Of a DNA stretch of 64,000 bases, positions 1 through 8,589 are shown in pieces. Position numbers and translations under genes: made by a program. The DNA lies in NCBI RefSeq assembly GCF_902506105.1, contig NZ_LR733304.1, positions 62,001-126,000 on the forward strand, in the 5' to 3' direction. The stretch's first letter is position 1. Each line of letters opens with the position of its first letter. The notes beneath the pieces are model-generated. The model was not told the origin of the DNA and did no database searches. It saw only the letters and a program-made list of their open reading frames with translations. The stretch is from Aeromicrobium sp. 9AM (GTDB lineage Bacteria > Actinomycetota > Actinomycetes > Propionibacteriales > Nocardioidaceae).

Positions 1-363
1 GACCGCGTGCACCAGATGCGGGTCTCTGACGCGGACCTGCCCGGGGTCTACGCCGGCGCCGCGTGCCTGGTGTTCGCCAGCAGGTACGAGGGCTTCGGTC
101 TGCCCGTGCTCGAGGCATTCGCCGCACGCTGCCCCGTGATCGTCGCCGACACGCCGTGTCTCGTCGAGGTCGCCGGCGGGCTGGCCACGGTGGTGTCCCC
201 GGACGACCCGACACAGCTCGCATCAGCACTGAAGGCCCTGGTCGGGGACGTGGCGCCCGACACCACGCGGCTCGACTCCGCCCAGTCGCGTGCCGCGGAG
301 TTCACGTGGGAACGCATGGTCGCCGAGAACCTCGCGATCTACCGGCAGACCCTCGACGCATGA
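1..363 (+). CDS. Glycosyltransferase family 4/1, C-terminal part (5' end outside window)
   Basis: The frame is open from the window edge, so only the last 120 or so residues are seen. They carry the nucleotide-sugar binding half of a GT-B glycosyltransferase: 'ASRYEGFGLPVLEAFA' contains the EGFGLP signature with the conserved E-x7-E spacing, followed by 'CPVIVADTPCLVEVAGG'. It ends with the usual C-terminal helix 'FTWERMVAENLAIYRQTL'. Family members transfer a sugar from an NDP donor to a lipid-linked or growing glycan at the cytoplasmic face. The stop overlaps the start of the flippase gene (ATGA), so they are translationally coupled and probably act on the same polysaccharide. Donor and acceptor cannot be told from sequence. 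Confidence 0.9.
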   Translation, partial: DRVHQMRVSDADLPGVYAGAACLVFASRYEGFGLPVLEAFAARCPVIVADTPCLVEVAGGLATVVSPDDPTQLASALKALVGDVAPDTTRLDSAQSRAAEFTWERMVAENLAIYRQTLDA

Positions 364-1721
364 CGGAGTCGGCACGGGGGGTGGCCCGCAACCGTGCGCT
401 CGTACGCTCGGCCATCGCCGCGATCGCCACACGAGGCGGCACCACGCTGGGCACGCTGCTCCTGACACCTGTGCTCGTCCACTTCCTCGGCGTCGACGGA
501 TACGGCGTCCTCATGACGCTGACCCTGACGACGACGCTCCTCCTGCTGGGCGACTTCGGCATCGCGAACGGCCTGGTCAGCAAGCTCAGCCTCAACAAGG
601 ACGGCCCGGACCGTGCCCGCGCGATCCTCTCCTCCTCCTACGCGATCGTGGCCAGCGCATCCGTCGTGGGCCTGCTCGTGGCCGGTCTGCTCGCCTTCGC
701 ACTGCCCTGGAACTCGTGGACGGGGGCGGACGGAGTGCCCGCCATCGACATCCACGTGGCGGCATTCATCGCGCTGGCCGGCGCCGCGCTCCAGCTGACG
801 ACCAACCTCGGCCAGAAGATCGAGCTGGCCCACCAGCGGGCCCATGCCGCGTCGTTCTGGCTCGGCGTGGCCAACGTCGGTGCGCCGGCGGTCGCGACCG
901 TCGCCGCAGCGCTCACGCATGACATCCGTTGGAGCGTCGCCGGCATGGCGCTGACCCCGCCCGTGGTGTTCTGGATCCAGTCCCGACGCGTGATCCGGGC
1001 GCTGCCTGAGGACATCCGTCCTCGTCGGGCGTACGTCTCGAGGGCCCTGGTCAAGGAGCTGCTGTCCTCCGGTGCGCAGTTCACCGGCATCGCACTGCTC
1101 GCCGCTGTTGCCTTCCAGCTGGACACCCTGATCGTCTCCTCCGTCCTGGGGTCGGAGGCCGCCGCGACCTACAGCGTGACGATCCGCGTGTTCGGGCTGG
1201 TGTCCACCACGATCAACGTCGCCGCGATCCAGCTCTGGAGCGCCTTCGCCGACGCCACGAAGCACGGCGACGTCCTGTGGGCCCGGCGCGCACTCGTGCG
1301 TACGACGGCAGCCTGTGCCGGGGGAGCGGCGCTGCTGTCCGCGATCTTGTTCCTGCTCGGCAAGCCGGTGGTCCGCCTGTGGCTGGGTGACGATCTCGTG
1401 CCGAGCACGGCCCTGCTGGCGGCCGCCGCGCTGTGGACCGTGGTCGTCTCGACCTCCGCACCGTTGGTGTTCTTCCTCAACGGCAACGAGAAGTTCCGCC
1501 AGCAGCTGATCTTCGGTGTCCCGATGGCGATCTGCAACATCGGTGGGTCGCTGTGGCTGGTCCACTCGATCGGCGTGAGCGGGGTGCTCTGGGCGAGCTC
1601 TTTCGCGTCAATTGTGTTCGTTTGGTTCCCTTTGGGACCCATCGCGTACCGGCTGCTGTGGCGTCAGTCGCACGCACCGCAGGTCGTCGAGCGGGACGTC
1701 GATCCCGACCCCGCGACCTAG
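360..1721 (+). CDS. Polysaccharide flippase (Wzx/MurJ-like, MOP superfamily)
   Basis: A 453-residue polytopic membrane protein with roughly twelve to fourteen hydrophobic segments. It starts after a short basic N-terminus (MTESARGVARNRALVRS) with 'TTLGTLLLTPVLVHFLGVDGYGVLMTL', the usual first two helices of Wzx-type exporters in the MOP superfamily. Such proteins flip undecaprenyl-linked oligosaccharide units to the outer face. The ATG at 360 overlaps the stop of the upstream glycosyltransferase by four bases, which fixes the start; the frame is open further upstream, but only antisense to sense in that gene. The gene context (glycosyltransferases, Wzy-like and Wzz/kinase proteins) supports a Wzx role. 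An O-acyl or lipid exporter is less likely. Confidence 0.85.
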   Translation: MTESARGVARNRALVRSAIAAIATRGGTTLGTLLLTPVLVHFLGVDGYGVLMTLTLTTTLLLLGDFGIANGLVSKLSLNKDGPDRARAILSSSYAIVASASVVGLLVAGLLAFALPWNSWTGADGVPAIDIHVAAFIALAGAALQLTTNLGQKIELAHQRAHAASFWLGVANVGAPAVATVAAALTHDIRWSVAGMALTPPVVFWIQSRRVIRALPEDIRPRRAYVSRALVKELLSSGAQFTGIALLAAVAFQLDTLIVSSVLGSEAAATYSVTIRVFGLVSTTINVAAIQLWSAFADATKHGDVLWARRALVRTTAACAGGAALLSAILFLLGKPVVRLWLGDDLVPSTALLAAAALWTVVVSTSAPLVFFLNGNEKFRQQLIFGVPMAICNIGGSLWLVHSIGVSGVLWASSFASIVFVWFPLGPIAYRLLWRQSHAPQVVERDVDPDPAT

Positions 1722-1779
1722 GGCAGACAGGGCGTCGAAGTTCGTGCCGATCGGCCTGACATGGGGGTCGACGCCTCGC

Positions 1780-1785
1780 TAGGAT
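1780..1785 (+). promoter_or_regulatory. Probable -10 element for the methyltransferase at 1816
   Basis: TAGGAT lies 30 bases before the ATG at 1816, in the only non-coding gap of this part of the locus. It gives a short leader containing the GAAAGG ribosome-binding site at 1804-1809. The call rests on match to the actinobacterial TANNNT consensus; no clear -35 is seen. Confidence 0.4.
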
Positions 1786-1815
1786 TGGCGGCGGGTGGGA
1801 GCCCGAAAGGTACTC

Positions 1816-2712
1816 ATGTCAGCCGGCACGACCACGTGCGAAGCGTGCGGTGCGTCCGACGTCCACGCCTACCCTCGCGCTCGTACGAGCGGGCGGGTCA
1901 TCGTCCGTTGTCGCTCCTGTGGCCTCAGGTTCTTGTCCAACCCCGAGGACGCGGCCGCGATCCACGACTTCTACGACGAGTACGACCGCGAGCTGTTCGA
2001 GCTCTACGCGAATGCCAGGCGCTCGTCGATGCTGGACGTGGTCTGGCGGGAGACGATCGAGCGCATCTCGGAGCTGCTGGGCGGCAGCGCCGGCCGCACG
2101 CTCTTCGATGTGGGATCCGGCGGGGCCGACTTCCTCGCCCTGGCGCGCGACGCAGGCTACGAGGTCTCGGGCAGCGAGCTTGCTCCCGGCGCCGTCGAGG
2201 TGGCCAAGGAGACCCACGACATCGATCTCCATCTCGGTGACCTGCCGACGATCGAGGGCTCGAACCTGTACGACTCGGTCACGATGTGGTGCGTGCTCGC
2301 CCACGTGTCGGACCCGGACGAGCTGCTGACCGAGTGCCTGCGCCTCCTCAAGCCTGGTGGGGTCCTGTTCATGCAGACCCCACGGTGGTCCGCGATGGAC
2401 GGGGCGGCACTGGCGGTGTCCAAGGCGACCGGGGGCAGGGCGTCCCGCGTCATCGACCGCAGGGTGTCCGACACCCACATGCGGCTGCACTCCAAGAGCA
2501 GCATGCGGCAGACGTTGGAGCGTCTGGGCTTCGAGGTGATCGCGACCGAGTCACGCGTGCGCTACTCGCTCGAGACCACGCACTACCTGGCCTCGCTCGG
2601 CGTGCCCGAGCGCATGCGGACACCGATCAGCTCGTCGGTCGACAGTCTCCTGAAGCGCGATGCGTTCTTCCGCAACGTGCTGGACGTGTTCGCCCGCAAG
2701 CCTCTCGGCTGA
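1816..2712 (+). CDS. Class I SAM-dependent methyltransferase with N-terminal zinc ribbon
   Basis: 298 residues. The N-terminus has two Cys pairs (C8/C11 and C32/C35, 'CEACG...CRSCG'), a zinc-ribbon seen in many sugar and small-molecule methyltransferases of polysaccharide loci. The Rossmann part follows, with motif I 'LFDVGSGGADFL' and the post-motif segment 'LRLLKPGGVLFMQTPRW'. I chose ATG 1816 because GAAAGG sits about six bases upstream; the frame is also open from a GTG at 1795 without such a site. It probably methylates a glycan or a precursor sugar of the surrounding cluster. The same architecture recurs at 45941. The acceptor is unknown. Confidence 0.8.
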   Translation: MSAGTTTCEACGASDVHAYPRARTSGRVIVRCRSCGLRFLSNPEDAAAIHDFYDEYDRELFELYANARRSSMLDVVWRETIERISELLGGSAGRTLFDVGSGGADFLALARDAGYEVSGSELAPGAVEVAKETHDIDLHLGDLPTIEGSNLYDSVTMWCVLAHVSDPDELLTECLRLLKPGGVLFMQTPRWSAMDGAALAVSKATGGRASRVIDRRVSDTHMRLHSKSSMRQTLERLGFEVIATESRVRYSLETTHYLASLGVPERMRTPISSSVDSLLKRDAFFRNVLDVFARKPLG

Positions 2713-2727
2713 GCCGGCGGCGCCGGC
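2713..2727. terminator. Short GC hairpin between convergent genes
   Basis: GCCGGC, three-base loop, GCCGGC fills the 15-base gap between the methyltransferase stop and the stop of the fucose synthase gene on the other strand. There is no T-run, so termination efficiency is uncertain. Confidence 0.4.
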
Positions 2728-3696
2728 CTAGCTGAGGTTGCGTGCGGTGCCGGCCATGCGGGAGTCCGTGAACTCCCGGTACGTACGCTCGACGCCGTCG
2801 CGCAGGCCGATCTCGGCCTTCCAGCCGAGCTCGTTGATCCGCGACACGTCGAGCTGCTTCTGGGGCGTGCCGTCGGGCTTGGACGTGTCCCAGCGGGTCT
2901 CGCCGGTGAAGCCGGTGATCTCCGCGACCATCTCGGCGAGCTCGGCGATGGTGAGGTCCGATCCGGTGCCGACGTTGATGGGCGCCGGGTCGTCGTAGTT
3001 CTCCAGCAGGAACAGGCAGGCGCGCGCGAGGTCGTCGACGTGGAGGAGCTCGCGGCGCGGGGTGCCGGAGCCCCAGTTGGTGACGGTGTCATCGCCGGCC
3101 GCAACCGCGTCGTGGTACCTGCGGAGCAGCGCCGGGAGGACGTGCGACTTGGTCGCCGAGTAGTTGTCGCCGGGACCGTAGAGGTTGGTCGGCATCGCGG
3201 AGATGAAGTGCCGGCCGTGCTGGCGTCGTACGGCCTGGAGCTGCAGGACCCCGGCGATCTTGGCTATCGCGTAGGCATCGTTGGTCGGCTCGAGGGTGCC
3301 GGTCAGCAGCGAGTCCTCGCGGATCGGCTGCGGGGCGAACTTCGGGTAGATGCAGCTCGAGCCCAGGAACAGCAGCTTCTCGGTGCCGTGCTCGACGGCC
3401 GCGTCGATGACGTTGAGCTGGATCCGCAGGTTGTCGCTCAGGAAGTCGGCGGGGTACGTGTCGTTGGCCGCGATCCCGCCGACCTTCGCCGCCGCCAGGA
3501 CGACGACCTCGGGACGCTGCTCGGCGAAGAAGTCGAACGTCGCCGCGCGATCTCGCAGGTCGAGCTCGGACGACGTCCGGGTCACCAGATCGGTGAATCC
3601 CTGCCCCTCGAAGTGCCGCAGGACGGCCGAGCCGACGAGTCCGCGGTGCCCCGCGACGTAGGTCCGGGACGTGCGATCCAGGGGTGTCTTCGCCAT
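2728..3696 (-). CDS. fcl: GDP-L-fucose synthase (GDP-4-keto-6-deoxymannose 3,5-epimerase/4-reductase)
   Basis: 322 residues, the usual length of Fcl/WcaG. The NAD(P) Rossmann motif '[12 protein letters not shown]' is at residues 14-25, 'GSSCIYP' at 112-118 and the SDR catalytic pair is Y142/K146 ('YAIAK'). The enzyme epimerises and reduces GDP-4-keto-6-deoxy-D-mannose, the Gmd product, to GDP-L-fucose using NADPH. It is divergent from gmd at 3815, with 118 bases between, so the pair supplies GDP-fucose together. GGAGA stands eight bases before the ATG. Fcl and related C-4 reductases such as Rmd can be hard to separate, but the 'KVGGIAAN' and 'GHRGLVGSA' segments are Fcl-like. Confidence 0.93.
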   Translation of the reverse strand: MAKTPLDRTSRTYVAGHRGLVGSAVLRHFEGQGFTDLVTRTSSELDLRDRAATFDFFAEQRPEVVVLAAAKVGGIAANDTYPADFLSDNLRIQLNVIDAAVEHGTEKLLFLGSSCIYPKFAPQPIREDSLLTGTLEPTNDAYAIAKIAGVLQLQAVRRQHGRHFISAMPTNLYGPGDNYSATKSHVLPALLRRYHDAVAAGDDTVTNWGSGTPRRELLHVDDLARACLFLLENYDDPAPINVGTGSDLTIAELAEMVAEITGFTGETRWDTSKPDGTPQKQLDVSRINELGWKAEIGLRDGVERTYREFTDSRMAGTARNLS

Positions 3697-3814
3697 GTTG
3701 TCTCGTCTCCATCGTGGGTGTGCGACGCCAGCGCTATGCTACGCGAGAGTTATTCGGCGGGGCATCGGTACGCCAACTCGACACGGCTGTCCATCACTAG
3801 TCACAAGGCAGGTC

Positions 3815-4807
3815 ATGAAGCGCGCACTGATCACCGGGATCACCGGTCAGGATGGTTCCTATCTCGCTGAGCTCCTCCTCGAGAAGGGCTACGAGGTACA
3901 CGGGCTCATCCGCCGGTCGTCGACGTTCAACACGAGCCGTATCGACCAGATCTACCAGGATCCGCACGAGTCGGGCAAGCGCCTGTTCCTGCACTACGGA
4001 GACCTGACCGACGGGGTCAACCTGGTCAACCTGATTCACCAGATCCAGCCCGACGAGGTCTACAACCTCGGCGCGATGAGCCACGTCAAGGTCTCGTTCG
4101 AGATGCCGGAGTACACCGCCTCGACGGACGCCGTGGGGACGATCCGCCTCCTCGAGGCGATCCGGGCTGCGCAGCTGGACTGCAAGTTCTACCAGGCCTC
4201 GACGTCCGAGATGTTCGGCGCGACGCCTCCGCCGCAGAATGAGCAGACGGTGTTCTATCCCCGGTCGCCCTATGGCGCGGCCAAGCTCTACTCGCACTGG
4301 GTCACGGTCAACTACCGCGAGGCCTACGACATGTTCGCGGTGTCCGGCATCTTGTTCAACCACGAGTCCCCCCGCCGCGGCGAGACGTTCGTGACCCGCA
4401 AGATCACCCGGGCCGTGGCGCGCATCAAGGCCGGTGTCCAGGACGAGCTGTTCCTCGGCAACATCGACGCGATCCGCGACTGGGGCTACGCCAAGGAGTA
4501 CGTCGAGGGCATGTGGCGCATGCTGCAGCACGACGAGCCGATCGACTTCGTCCTGGCGACGGGCACCGGTACGACGGTCCGCGAGTTCATCGAGTACTCC
4601 TTCGCGCATGCCGGGCTCGACTGGGAGCAGCACGTCCGCTACGACGAGCGCTACGAGCGGCCCACCGAGGTCGACGCGCTGATCGGCGACCCGAGCAAGG
4701 CGCACGACCTGTTGGGCTGGAAGGCAGAGACCCAGACCCAGCAGCTCGCAGAGCTGATGGTCGACGCCGACATCGAGCTGTTGGCCGGCGGCGGCGAGCA
4801 CGCCTGA
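3815..4807 (+). CDS. gmd: GDP-mannose 4,6-dehydratase
   Basis: 330 residues. NADP site '[14 protein letters not shown]' starts at residue 8, the catalytic Thr/Glu stand in 'STSEMFG' (T130, E132), and the Tyr/Lys pair is Y153/K157 in '[10 protein letters not shown]'. It converts GDP-D-mannose to GDP-4-keto-6-deoxy-D-mannose, the branch point to GDP-fucose (via Fcl, divergent upstream) and other 6-deoxyhexoses. The ATG at 3815 has AAGGCAGG just upstream; the open frame back to 3671 runs into the divergent fcl start and was rejected. It overlaps the next gene by one base (TGATG), giving coupled translation of two Gmd-family enzymes. Confidence 0.95.
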   Translation: MKRALITGITGQDGSYLAELLLEKGYEVHGLIRRSSTFNTSRIDQIYQDPHESGKRLFLHYGDLTDGVNLVNLIHQIQPDEVYNLGAMSHVKVSFEMPEYTASTDAVGTIRLLEAIRAAQLDCKFYQASTSEMFGATPPPQNEQTVFYPRSPYGAAKLYSHWVTVNYREAYDMFAVSGILFNHESPRRGETFVTRKITRAVARIKAGVQDELFLGNIDAIRDWGYAKEYVEGMWRMLQHDEPIDFVLATGTGTTVREFIEYSFAHAGLDWEQHVRYDERYERPTEVDALIGDPSKAHDLLGWKAETQTQQLAELMVDADIELLAGGGEHA

Positions 4808-5835
4808 TGGCAGGCCCGGCGACGGCCCTCATCACGGGAGTGGGAGGGCAGGACGGGGTCTACCTGGCGAGGGAGCTCGTCAGCCACGGCTATCACGTCG
4901 TCGGGACCCTGCAGCCGGGGTCTGAGTCATCCAGACGGTCGGCCCTGCCCTATCTCGACGGGGTCGTGGTCCGCGAGCTCGACCTGCGCGATGCGGCGGG
5001 CTTCGAGGCACTCCTCGAGGAGTTCCGCCCCGACGAGATCTACAACCTCGCCGCGTTCAGCTCGGTGGGTGCGAGCTGGGACAACCGCGAGCACGTCGCC
5101 GAGGTCAACGGCATGGCCGTCCTGCGCATGCTCGACTCCCTGCTGCGGCATCGCGACCGTCACGGCAGCTGCGCGCGCTTCTACCAGGCCTCGACGTCGG
5201 AGATGTTCGGCCTGTCCAAGGAGCAGCCGCAGACCGAGGACACCCCGCACTACCCGCGCAGCCCCTACGCCGTGGCCAAGAGCTTCGCGCACTACCTCAC
5301 GATCAACTACCGCGAGTCGTACGACCTCTACTGCTGCAGCGGCATCCTCTACAACCACGAGAGCCCTCTGCGCGGTCGCCAGTTCGTCACCCGCAAGATC
5401 ACCCGGGCGGCCGCCGAGATCGCCTGCGGCGTACGTGATCGCGTCTCCTTGGGCAACCTGGCGGTCGAGCGCGACTGGGGAGCGGCCAGCGACTACGTCT
5501 CGGCCATGCGCCTGCTGCTGCAGCACGACGAGCCGGGCGACTACATCATCGCCACGGGGGAGTCGCACAGCCTCGAGCAGCTGCTCGAGGTCGCGTTCGA
5601 GTCGGCCGGGCTCGGCGACCCGTGGCGCTACGTCGACCAGGATCCGGCCCTCATCCGCCCGACGGACGTCGGTGGCTTGATCGGTGACGCCGGCAAGGCG
5701 CGCCGCCAGCTGGGATGGGAGCCGACGGTGCGGTTCGAGCAGGTCGTCGAGGAGATGGTGCAGGTCGACATCCGCCGCGTGCAGTCGGGTGTCGAGGAGT
5801 CGGCCGACTACCTGGTGGCGACGTCGTCCTTGTGA
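4807..5835 (+). CDS. Second GDP-mannose 4,6-dehydratase-family enzyme
   Basis: 342 residues, clearly homologous to the preceding Gmd: nucleotide motif 'ITGVGGQDGVYLAREL' at residues 9-24, 'STSEMFG' with T130/E132, and Y154/K158 in 'YPRSPYAVAK'. All dehydratase catalytic residues are kept, so it should be active. It diverges in the substrate-side loops ('GTLQPGSESSRRSALPYLDGV' replaces the '[12 protein letters not shown]' loop of Gmd), which normally clamps NADP of the neighbouring subunit. It may therefore use another GDP-hexose or form hetero-oligomers with Gmd; that is inference. Its 3' end overlaps the convergent glycosyltransferase by 28 bases. Confidence 0.85.
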   Translation: MAGPATALITGVGGQDGVYLARELVSHGYHVVGTLQPGSESSRRSALPYLDGVVVRELDLRDAAGFEALLEEFRPDEIYNLAAFSSVGASWDNREHVAEVNGMAVLRMLDSLLRHRDRHGSCARFYQASTSEMFGLSKEQPQTEDTPHYPRSPYAVAKSFAHYLTINYRESYDLYCCSGILYNHESPLRGRQFVTRKITRAAAEIACGVRDRVSLGNLAVERDWGAASDYVSAMRLLLQHDEPGDYIIATGESHSLEQLLEVAFESAGLGDPWRYVDQDPALIRPTDVGGLIGDAGKARRQLGWEPTVRFEQVVEEMVQVDIRRVQSGVEESADYLVATSSL

Positions 5836-7064
5836 GGCGATGCGTCCAGCGCGTCGACGACCAGCTGGGTGATGGCACCCAGCGACACCTCGCGGTCGAG
5901 GTGCTGACGGCTGTACTCCCGGCCGTTGCGCGCCAGCCTCGCCACGAGGTCGGCGTCGCTGCGCAGCCGCTCGACCGCTGCCATGAACCCGGCTGAGTCG
6001 CCCGGCTCGACGACGAGACCGGCATCGGCCCGGCGCACCTCGGCGGCGGTGGTGCCATCGGCCCGGGTGACTGCGATGACCGGCCGGCCCATCGCGAAGT
6101 AGGTCGTCAACTTGCTCGGCAGCGACATGTCCTTGACCGTGCCGCGCTCGTGCACGAGGAGTGCGTCGGCGGACCTCAACGTCGTGGCCAGCTCGTCCTC
6201 GGGCACGTGGGACCGGAGCCGGGCATTGCGGCGATCCGCGATGGCGCTGCCCAGCGCACCGGCCTGGCTGCCGCCGCCGACGAACTCGAACTGCACGGCC
6301 GGCATGGAGGTCTCGAGGTCGCCCACGATCGGCGCCAGCTCGTCGAGCCCCTGCTTGAGCCCCATGTTGCCGGCGTGCATCACGACGAACTTCTCGTCCT
6401 GACGGGCCACCTCGGTCTCGTCGGTCATCGGGACGCGGCTCCAGTTGGCCACGACGTGGATGCGGGAGGCGTCGACACCGAGCGAGCGCAACGGCTCGAC
6501 GAAGCCGTGCCCCGGCACGGTCACCGCGTGGGCGGCCCGCAGCGAGCGGGCCTCCATGCGCGCCAACGCTCCGGCGGCCCTGGAGGCCCCGGCCATGCCG
6601 GACTGCTTGGCGGCCTGGCCCACGAGGTCCTGGACGATCTGGATCAGCGGGCGCCGGCGGCCGGAGATGCTGCGAGCGAAGCCGGCGGCGAAGATGCCGG
6701 GGCAGACACCGATGACGACGTCCGCGTCGCGTACGACGCTGCGCCACCGCAAGGGCATGGCGGCCAGGGTCCAGGAGCCCTCGAAGGCGAGCCGGCGCAG
6801 GAGCGAGGGGTCACTCGGCACGTACGTCGGAAGTCGCCGCACCGTGACGCCGTTGCGCTCCTCGGTGGCGTAGCCGCGCCGCGAGTCCGACGGAACCTTC
6901 CAGTCGGGGTAGTGCGGCGGCATCGTCAGGACGTCGACCTGAGCACCTGCGCGTGCAAGCCACTCGGCCGTCTCGGTCGAGTAGGGCGCGATGCCCATGA
7001 GGTCCGGGGCGTAGTCGTGGGTGACCATGACGATCCGGCGACCGTGGAGGACTCCGTCGGGCAT
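5808..7064 (-). CDS. Glycosyltransferase family 4 (WcaI-like)
   Basis: 418 residues. The N-terminal domain begins 'IVMVTHDYAPDLMGIAPYSTETAEWLARAGAQVDVLT', typical of WcaI/WbuB-like GT4 enzymes. The C-terminal domain has 'MHAGNMGLKQGLDEL' and the donor-site segment 'LPSKLTTYFAMGRPVIAVT'. The ATG at 7064 has GGAAGGA seven bases upstream; a longer frame to 7118 lacks a ribosome-binding site. It is expected to add a sugar to the lipid-linked repeat unit in the cytoplasm; WcaI adds fucose in colanic acid, so a GDP-fucose donor is possible given the neighbouring gmd/fcl genes, but this is inference. Confidence 0.87.
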   Translation of the reverse strand: MPDGVLHGRRIVMVTHDYAPDLMGIAPYSTETAEWLARAGAQVDVLTMPPHYPDWKVPSDSRRGYATEERNGVTVRRLPTYVPSDPSLLRRLAFEGSWTLAAMPLRWRSVVRDADVVIGVCPGIFAAGFARSISGRRRPLIQIVQDLVGQAAKQSGMAGASRAAGALARMEARSLRAAHAVTVPGHGFVEPLRSLGVDASRIHVVANWSRVPMTDETEVARQDEKFVVMHAGNMGLKQGLDELAPIVGDLETSMPAVQFEFVGGGSQAGALGSAIADRRNARLRSHVPEDELATTLRSADALLVHERGTVKDMSLPSKLTTYFAMGRPVIAVTRADGTTAAEVRRADAGLVVEPGDSAGFMAAVERLRSDADLVARLARNGREYSRQHLDREVSLGAITQLVVDALDASPHKDDVATR

Positions 7065-7183
7065 GCAATGTCCTTCCGAGGGAACAAGGCGCTCGGCGGG
7101 CCGAGACTGTGCAGGCAAAAGAGTAGTTCATCGGTCGCGCCCAGTTGGCCAGATTCGCCGCTCGGCACGCCACTCGCCGGGTC

Positions 7184-7816
7184 TTACGCGCCGGCCACCG
7201 ATTCTGCGGCTGTCTCGCTGTCCTGGCCGACGTCGACGAGGCCCACGGCACGTGCCGGGTTGCCGACGACGATCGTCCCGGGGTTGCAGCTGCTGCGCAC
7301 CACGGCGCCTGCGCCGACGACGCAGTTGTCACCGATCGTGACGCCTCGCAAGATCATCGCGCCTGTGCCGATCAACACGTTGTCGCCGATGGAGACCGCG
7401 TCCTCCGGCTGCGGCGGGGGGATCGGGTCGGTGGCGCGGGTCAGCGAGTTGACGGGGTGGGAGTCGGTGTCGATGATCGTGACGTTGGCGCCCAGCAGGG
7501 TGCCTGAGCCGATGCGCACCGAGATGGCTGCCGAGATGCTGCCGCCGCTCATGCCGGAGCCTTCACCGATCACCACCTCGGCACCTGGCAGCAGGGCCCG
7601 GATGATCACCGGGTGGTTGATCCCGAGCGGGTTGCGGTACGTGGTCGAGACGAGGCTGACGTTGTCGCCGATGACGATGCGCGCTCCACGAGCCGCGCGG
7701 AGGTGCGGCCGCCCGTACGCGAGCGCGCCGTCACCGATCTCGATGCGCGACGACCGCTGGGCCTTCGCGGTCGCCCTGGCCACCATCGTGAGGAGGGAGT
7801 GGAGGAGTCTTCGCAT
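7184..7816 (-). CDS. Hexapeptide-repeat acyltransferase (sugar O-acetyltransferase-like)
   Basis: 210 residues made largely of left-handed beta-helix hexapeptides, e.g. 'ARIVIGDNVSL', 'AEVVIGEGSGMSGG', 'VSIGDNVLIGTGAMILRGVTIGDNCVVGAGAVV', ending 'PGTIVVGNPARAVG' as in WbbJ/WcaF/NodL transferases. These trimeric enzymes move acetyl (sometimes succinyl or other acyl) groups from a CoA, or occasionally ACP, donor to a sugar hydroxyl or amine. It is the only obvious acyltransferase in the cluster and hence a candidate partner for the ACP cassette at 21960-24290; that link is inference. The ATG at 7816 follows TAGCGT by six bases, so the mRNA is probably leaderless. Confidence 0.85.
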   Translation of the reverse strand: MRRLLHSLLTMVARATAKAQRSSRIEIGDGALAYGRPHLRAARGARIVIGDNVSLVSTTYRNPLGINHPVIIRALLPGAEVVIGEGSGMSGGSISAAISVRIGSGTLLGANVTIIDTDSHPVNSLTRATDPIPPPQPEDAVSIGDNVLIGTGAMILRGVTIGDNCVVGAGAVVRSSCNPGTIVVGNPARAVGLVDVGQDSETAAESVAGA

Positions 7817-7822
7817 GGCGAC

Positions 7823-7828
7823 ACGCTA
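7823..7828 (-). promoter_or_regulatory. Leaderless -10 element (TAGCGT) for acyltransferase
   Basis: Read on the minus strand, TAGCGT is followed by six bases and the ATG at 7816, the spacing of actinobacterial leaderless promoters. No Shine-Dalgarno sequence is present. Confidence 0.6.
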
Positions 7829-7858
7829 CTGCGTGGCGGTCGGCGGCCTGTATGCCGC

Positions 7859-8539
7859 TCAGCGGAAGTCGAGCAGCAGCGTGTCGGGCGGCTCGATCTC
7901 GTGCTCCATGCCCGACTTGTCGACCCGCGCGCGTACGCAGAACGTCTCGTGGCGCAGGCGCAGGAAGCCGGTCTGCGCGCCATAGCTCATGAACAGGTCG
8001 CGCACCTGGGCGAGAGCGGCCTCGCCGACGGACGGGTGGCGGGTCGCCTCGGCGAAGCGCATCAGGCCCGGCAGGTCGAGCTTCTCCCACGTGCCGAACT
8101 CGTGCGTCTCGGGCTCGTGGAACAGGCCCGAGGCGGTGAACGTGTCGACCGGGGTCGCGGGTGCGCCGCGCTCGCCGGTGATCTCGCGCAGCTTGCGCAT
8201 CCACGGGATCGAGTCGTCGTAGCGCTGCGAGACCGTCGACAGGAGCCCGTCGTGCCGCAGCACGCGGGCGTACTCGGCCAGCGCTGTGGGCGCCTCGCGC
8301 AGCTCCGGTGCGATCACGACGTCGAAGGCGCCGGCGAGGAACGGCAGCCGTTCACCACGGCTGCGGACGTACTGGATGTCCTCGTGGCGGCTCGCGGTGA
8401 CGTCGTCCCCCGCGACGACGACCTCGTGTCCCTGCTCGGCCAGCTGGTAGGCGAGCGAGGTGTCACCGAGGTGCAGCACGCAGGCCAGACGGTCCCCGAC
8501 CAGCCACTTGGCGGTGCGATCTTCGGGGGAGTCGTTCAT
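7859..8539 (-). CDS. Class I SAM-dependent methyltransferase (divergent)
   Basis: 226 residues. Motif I is recognisable but altered ('ACVLHLGDTSLAYQLAEQGHEVVVAGDD'), followed by 'GERLPFLAGAFDVVIAPEL' and 'YARVLRHDGLLSTVSQRYD', the acidic and LKPGG-like segments of Methyltransf_11 proteins. The start at 8539 is fixed by a leaderless promoter (TAGCCT, seven bases before the ATG). The larger frame upstream is the shadow of the oppositely oriented gene at 8590. The substrate is not predictable; proteins of this type in actinobacteria often sit near housekeeping genes, so it need not belong to the glycan pathway. Confidence 0.75.
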   Translation of the reverse strand: MNDSPEDRTAKWLVGDRLACVLHLGDTSLAYQLAEQGHEVVVAGDDVTASRHEDIQYVRSRGERLPFLAGAFDVVIAPELREAPTALAEYARVLRHDGLLSTVSQRYDDSIPWMRKLREITGERGAPATPVDTFTASGLFHEPETHEFGTWEKLDLPGLMRFAEATRHPSVGEAALAQVRDLFMSYGAQTGFLRLRHETFCVRARVDKSGMEHEIEPPDTLLLDFR

Positions 8540-8546
8540 CTTCGTC

Positions 8547-8552
8547 AGGCTA
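8547..8552 (-). promoter_or_regulatory. Leaderless -10 element (TAGCCT) for methyltransferase
   Basis: TAGCCT on the minus strand stands seven bases before the ATG at 8539. It is back-to-back with the TACGCT element of the divergent gene at 8590; the two start sites are only about 50 bases apart. Confidence 0.6.
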
Positions 8553-8576
8553 CCGGTCGGCGCGAGGGGCGGCCGG

Positions 8577-8582
8577 TACGCT
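8577..8582 (+). promoter_or_regulatory. Leaderless -10 element (TACGCT) for the Fic-like gene
   Basis: TACGCT, then seven bases, then GTG at 8590. No ribosome-binding site is visible. Confidence 0.55.
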
Positions 8583-8589
8583 TCGGGGC

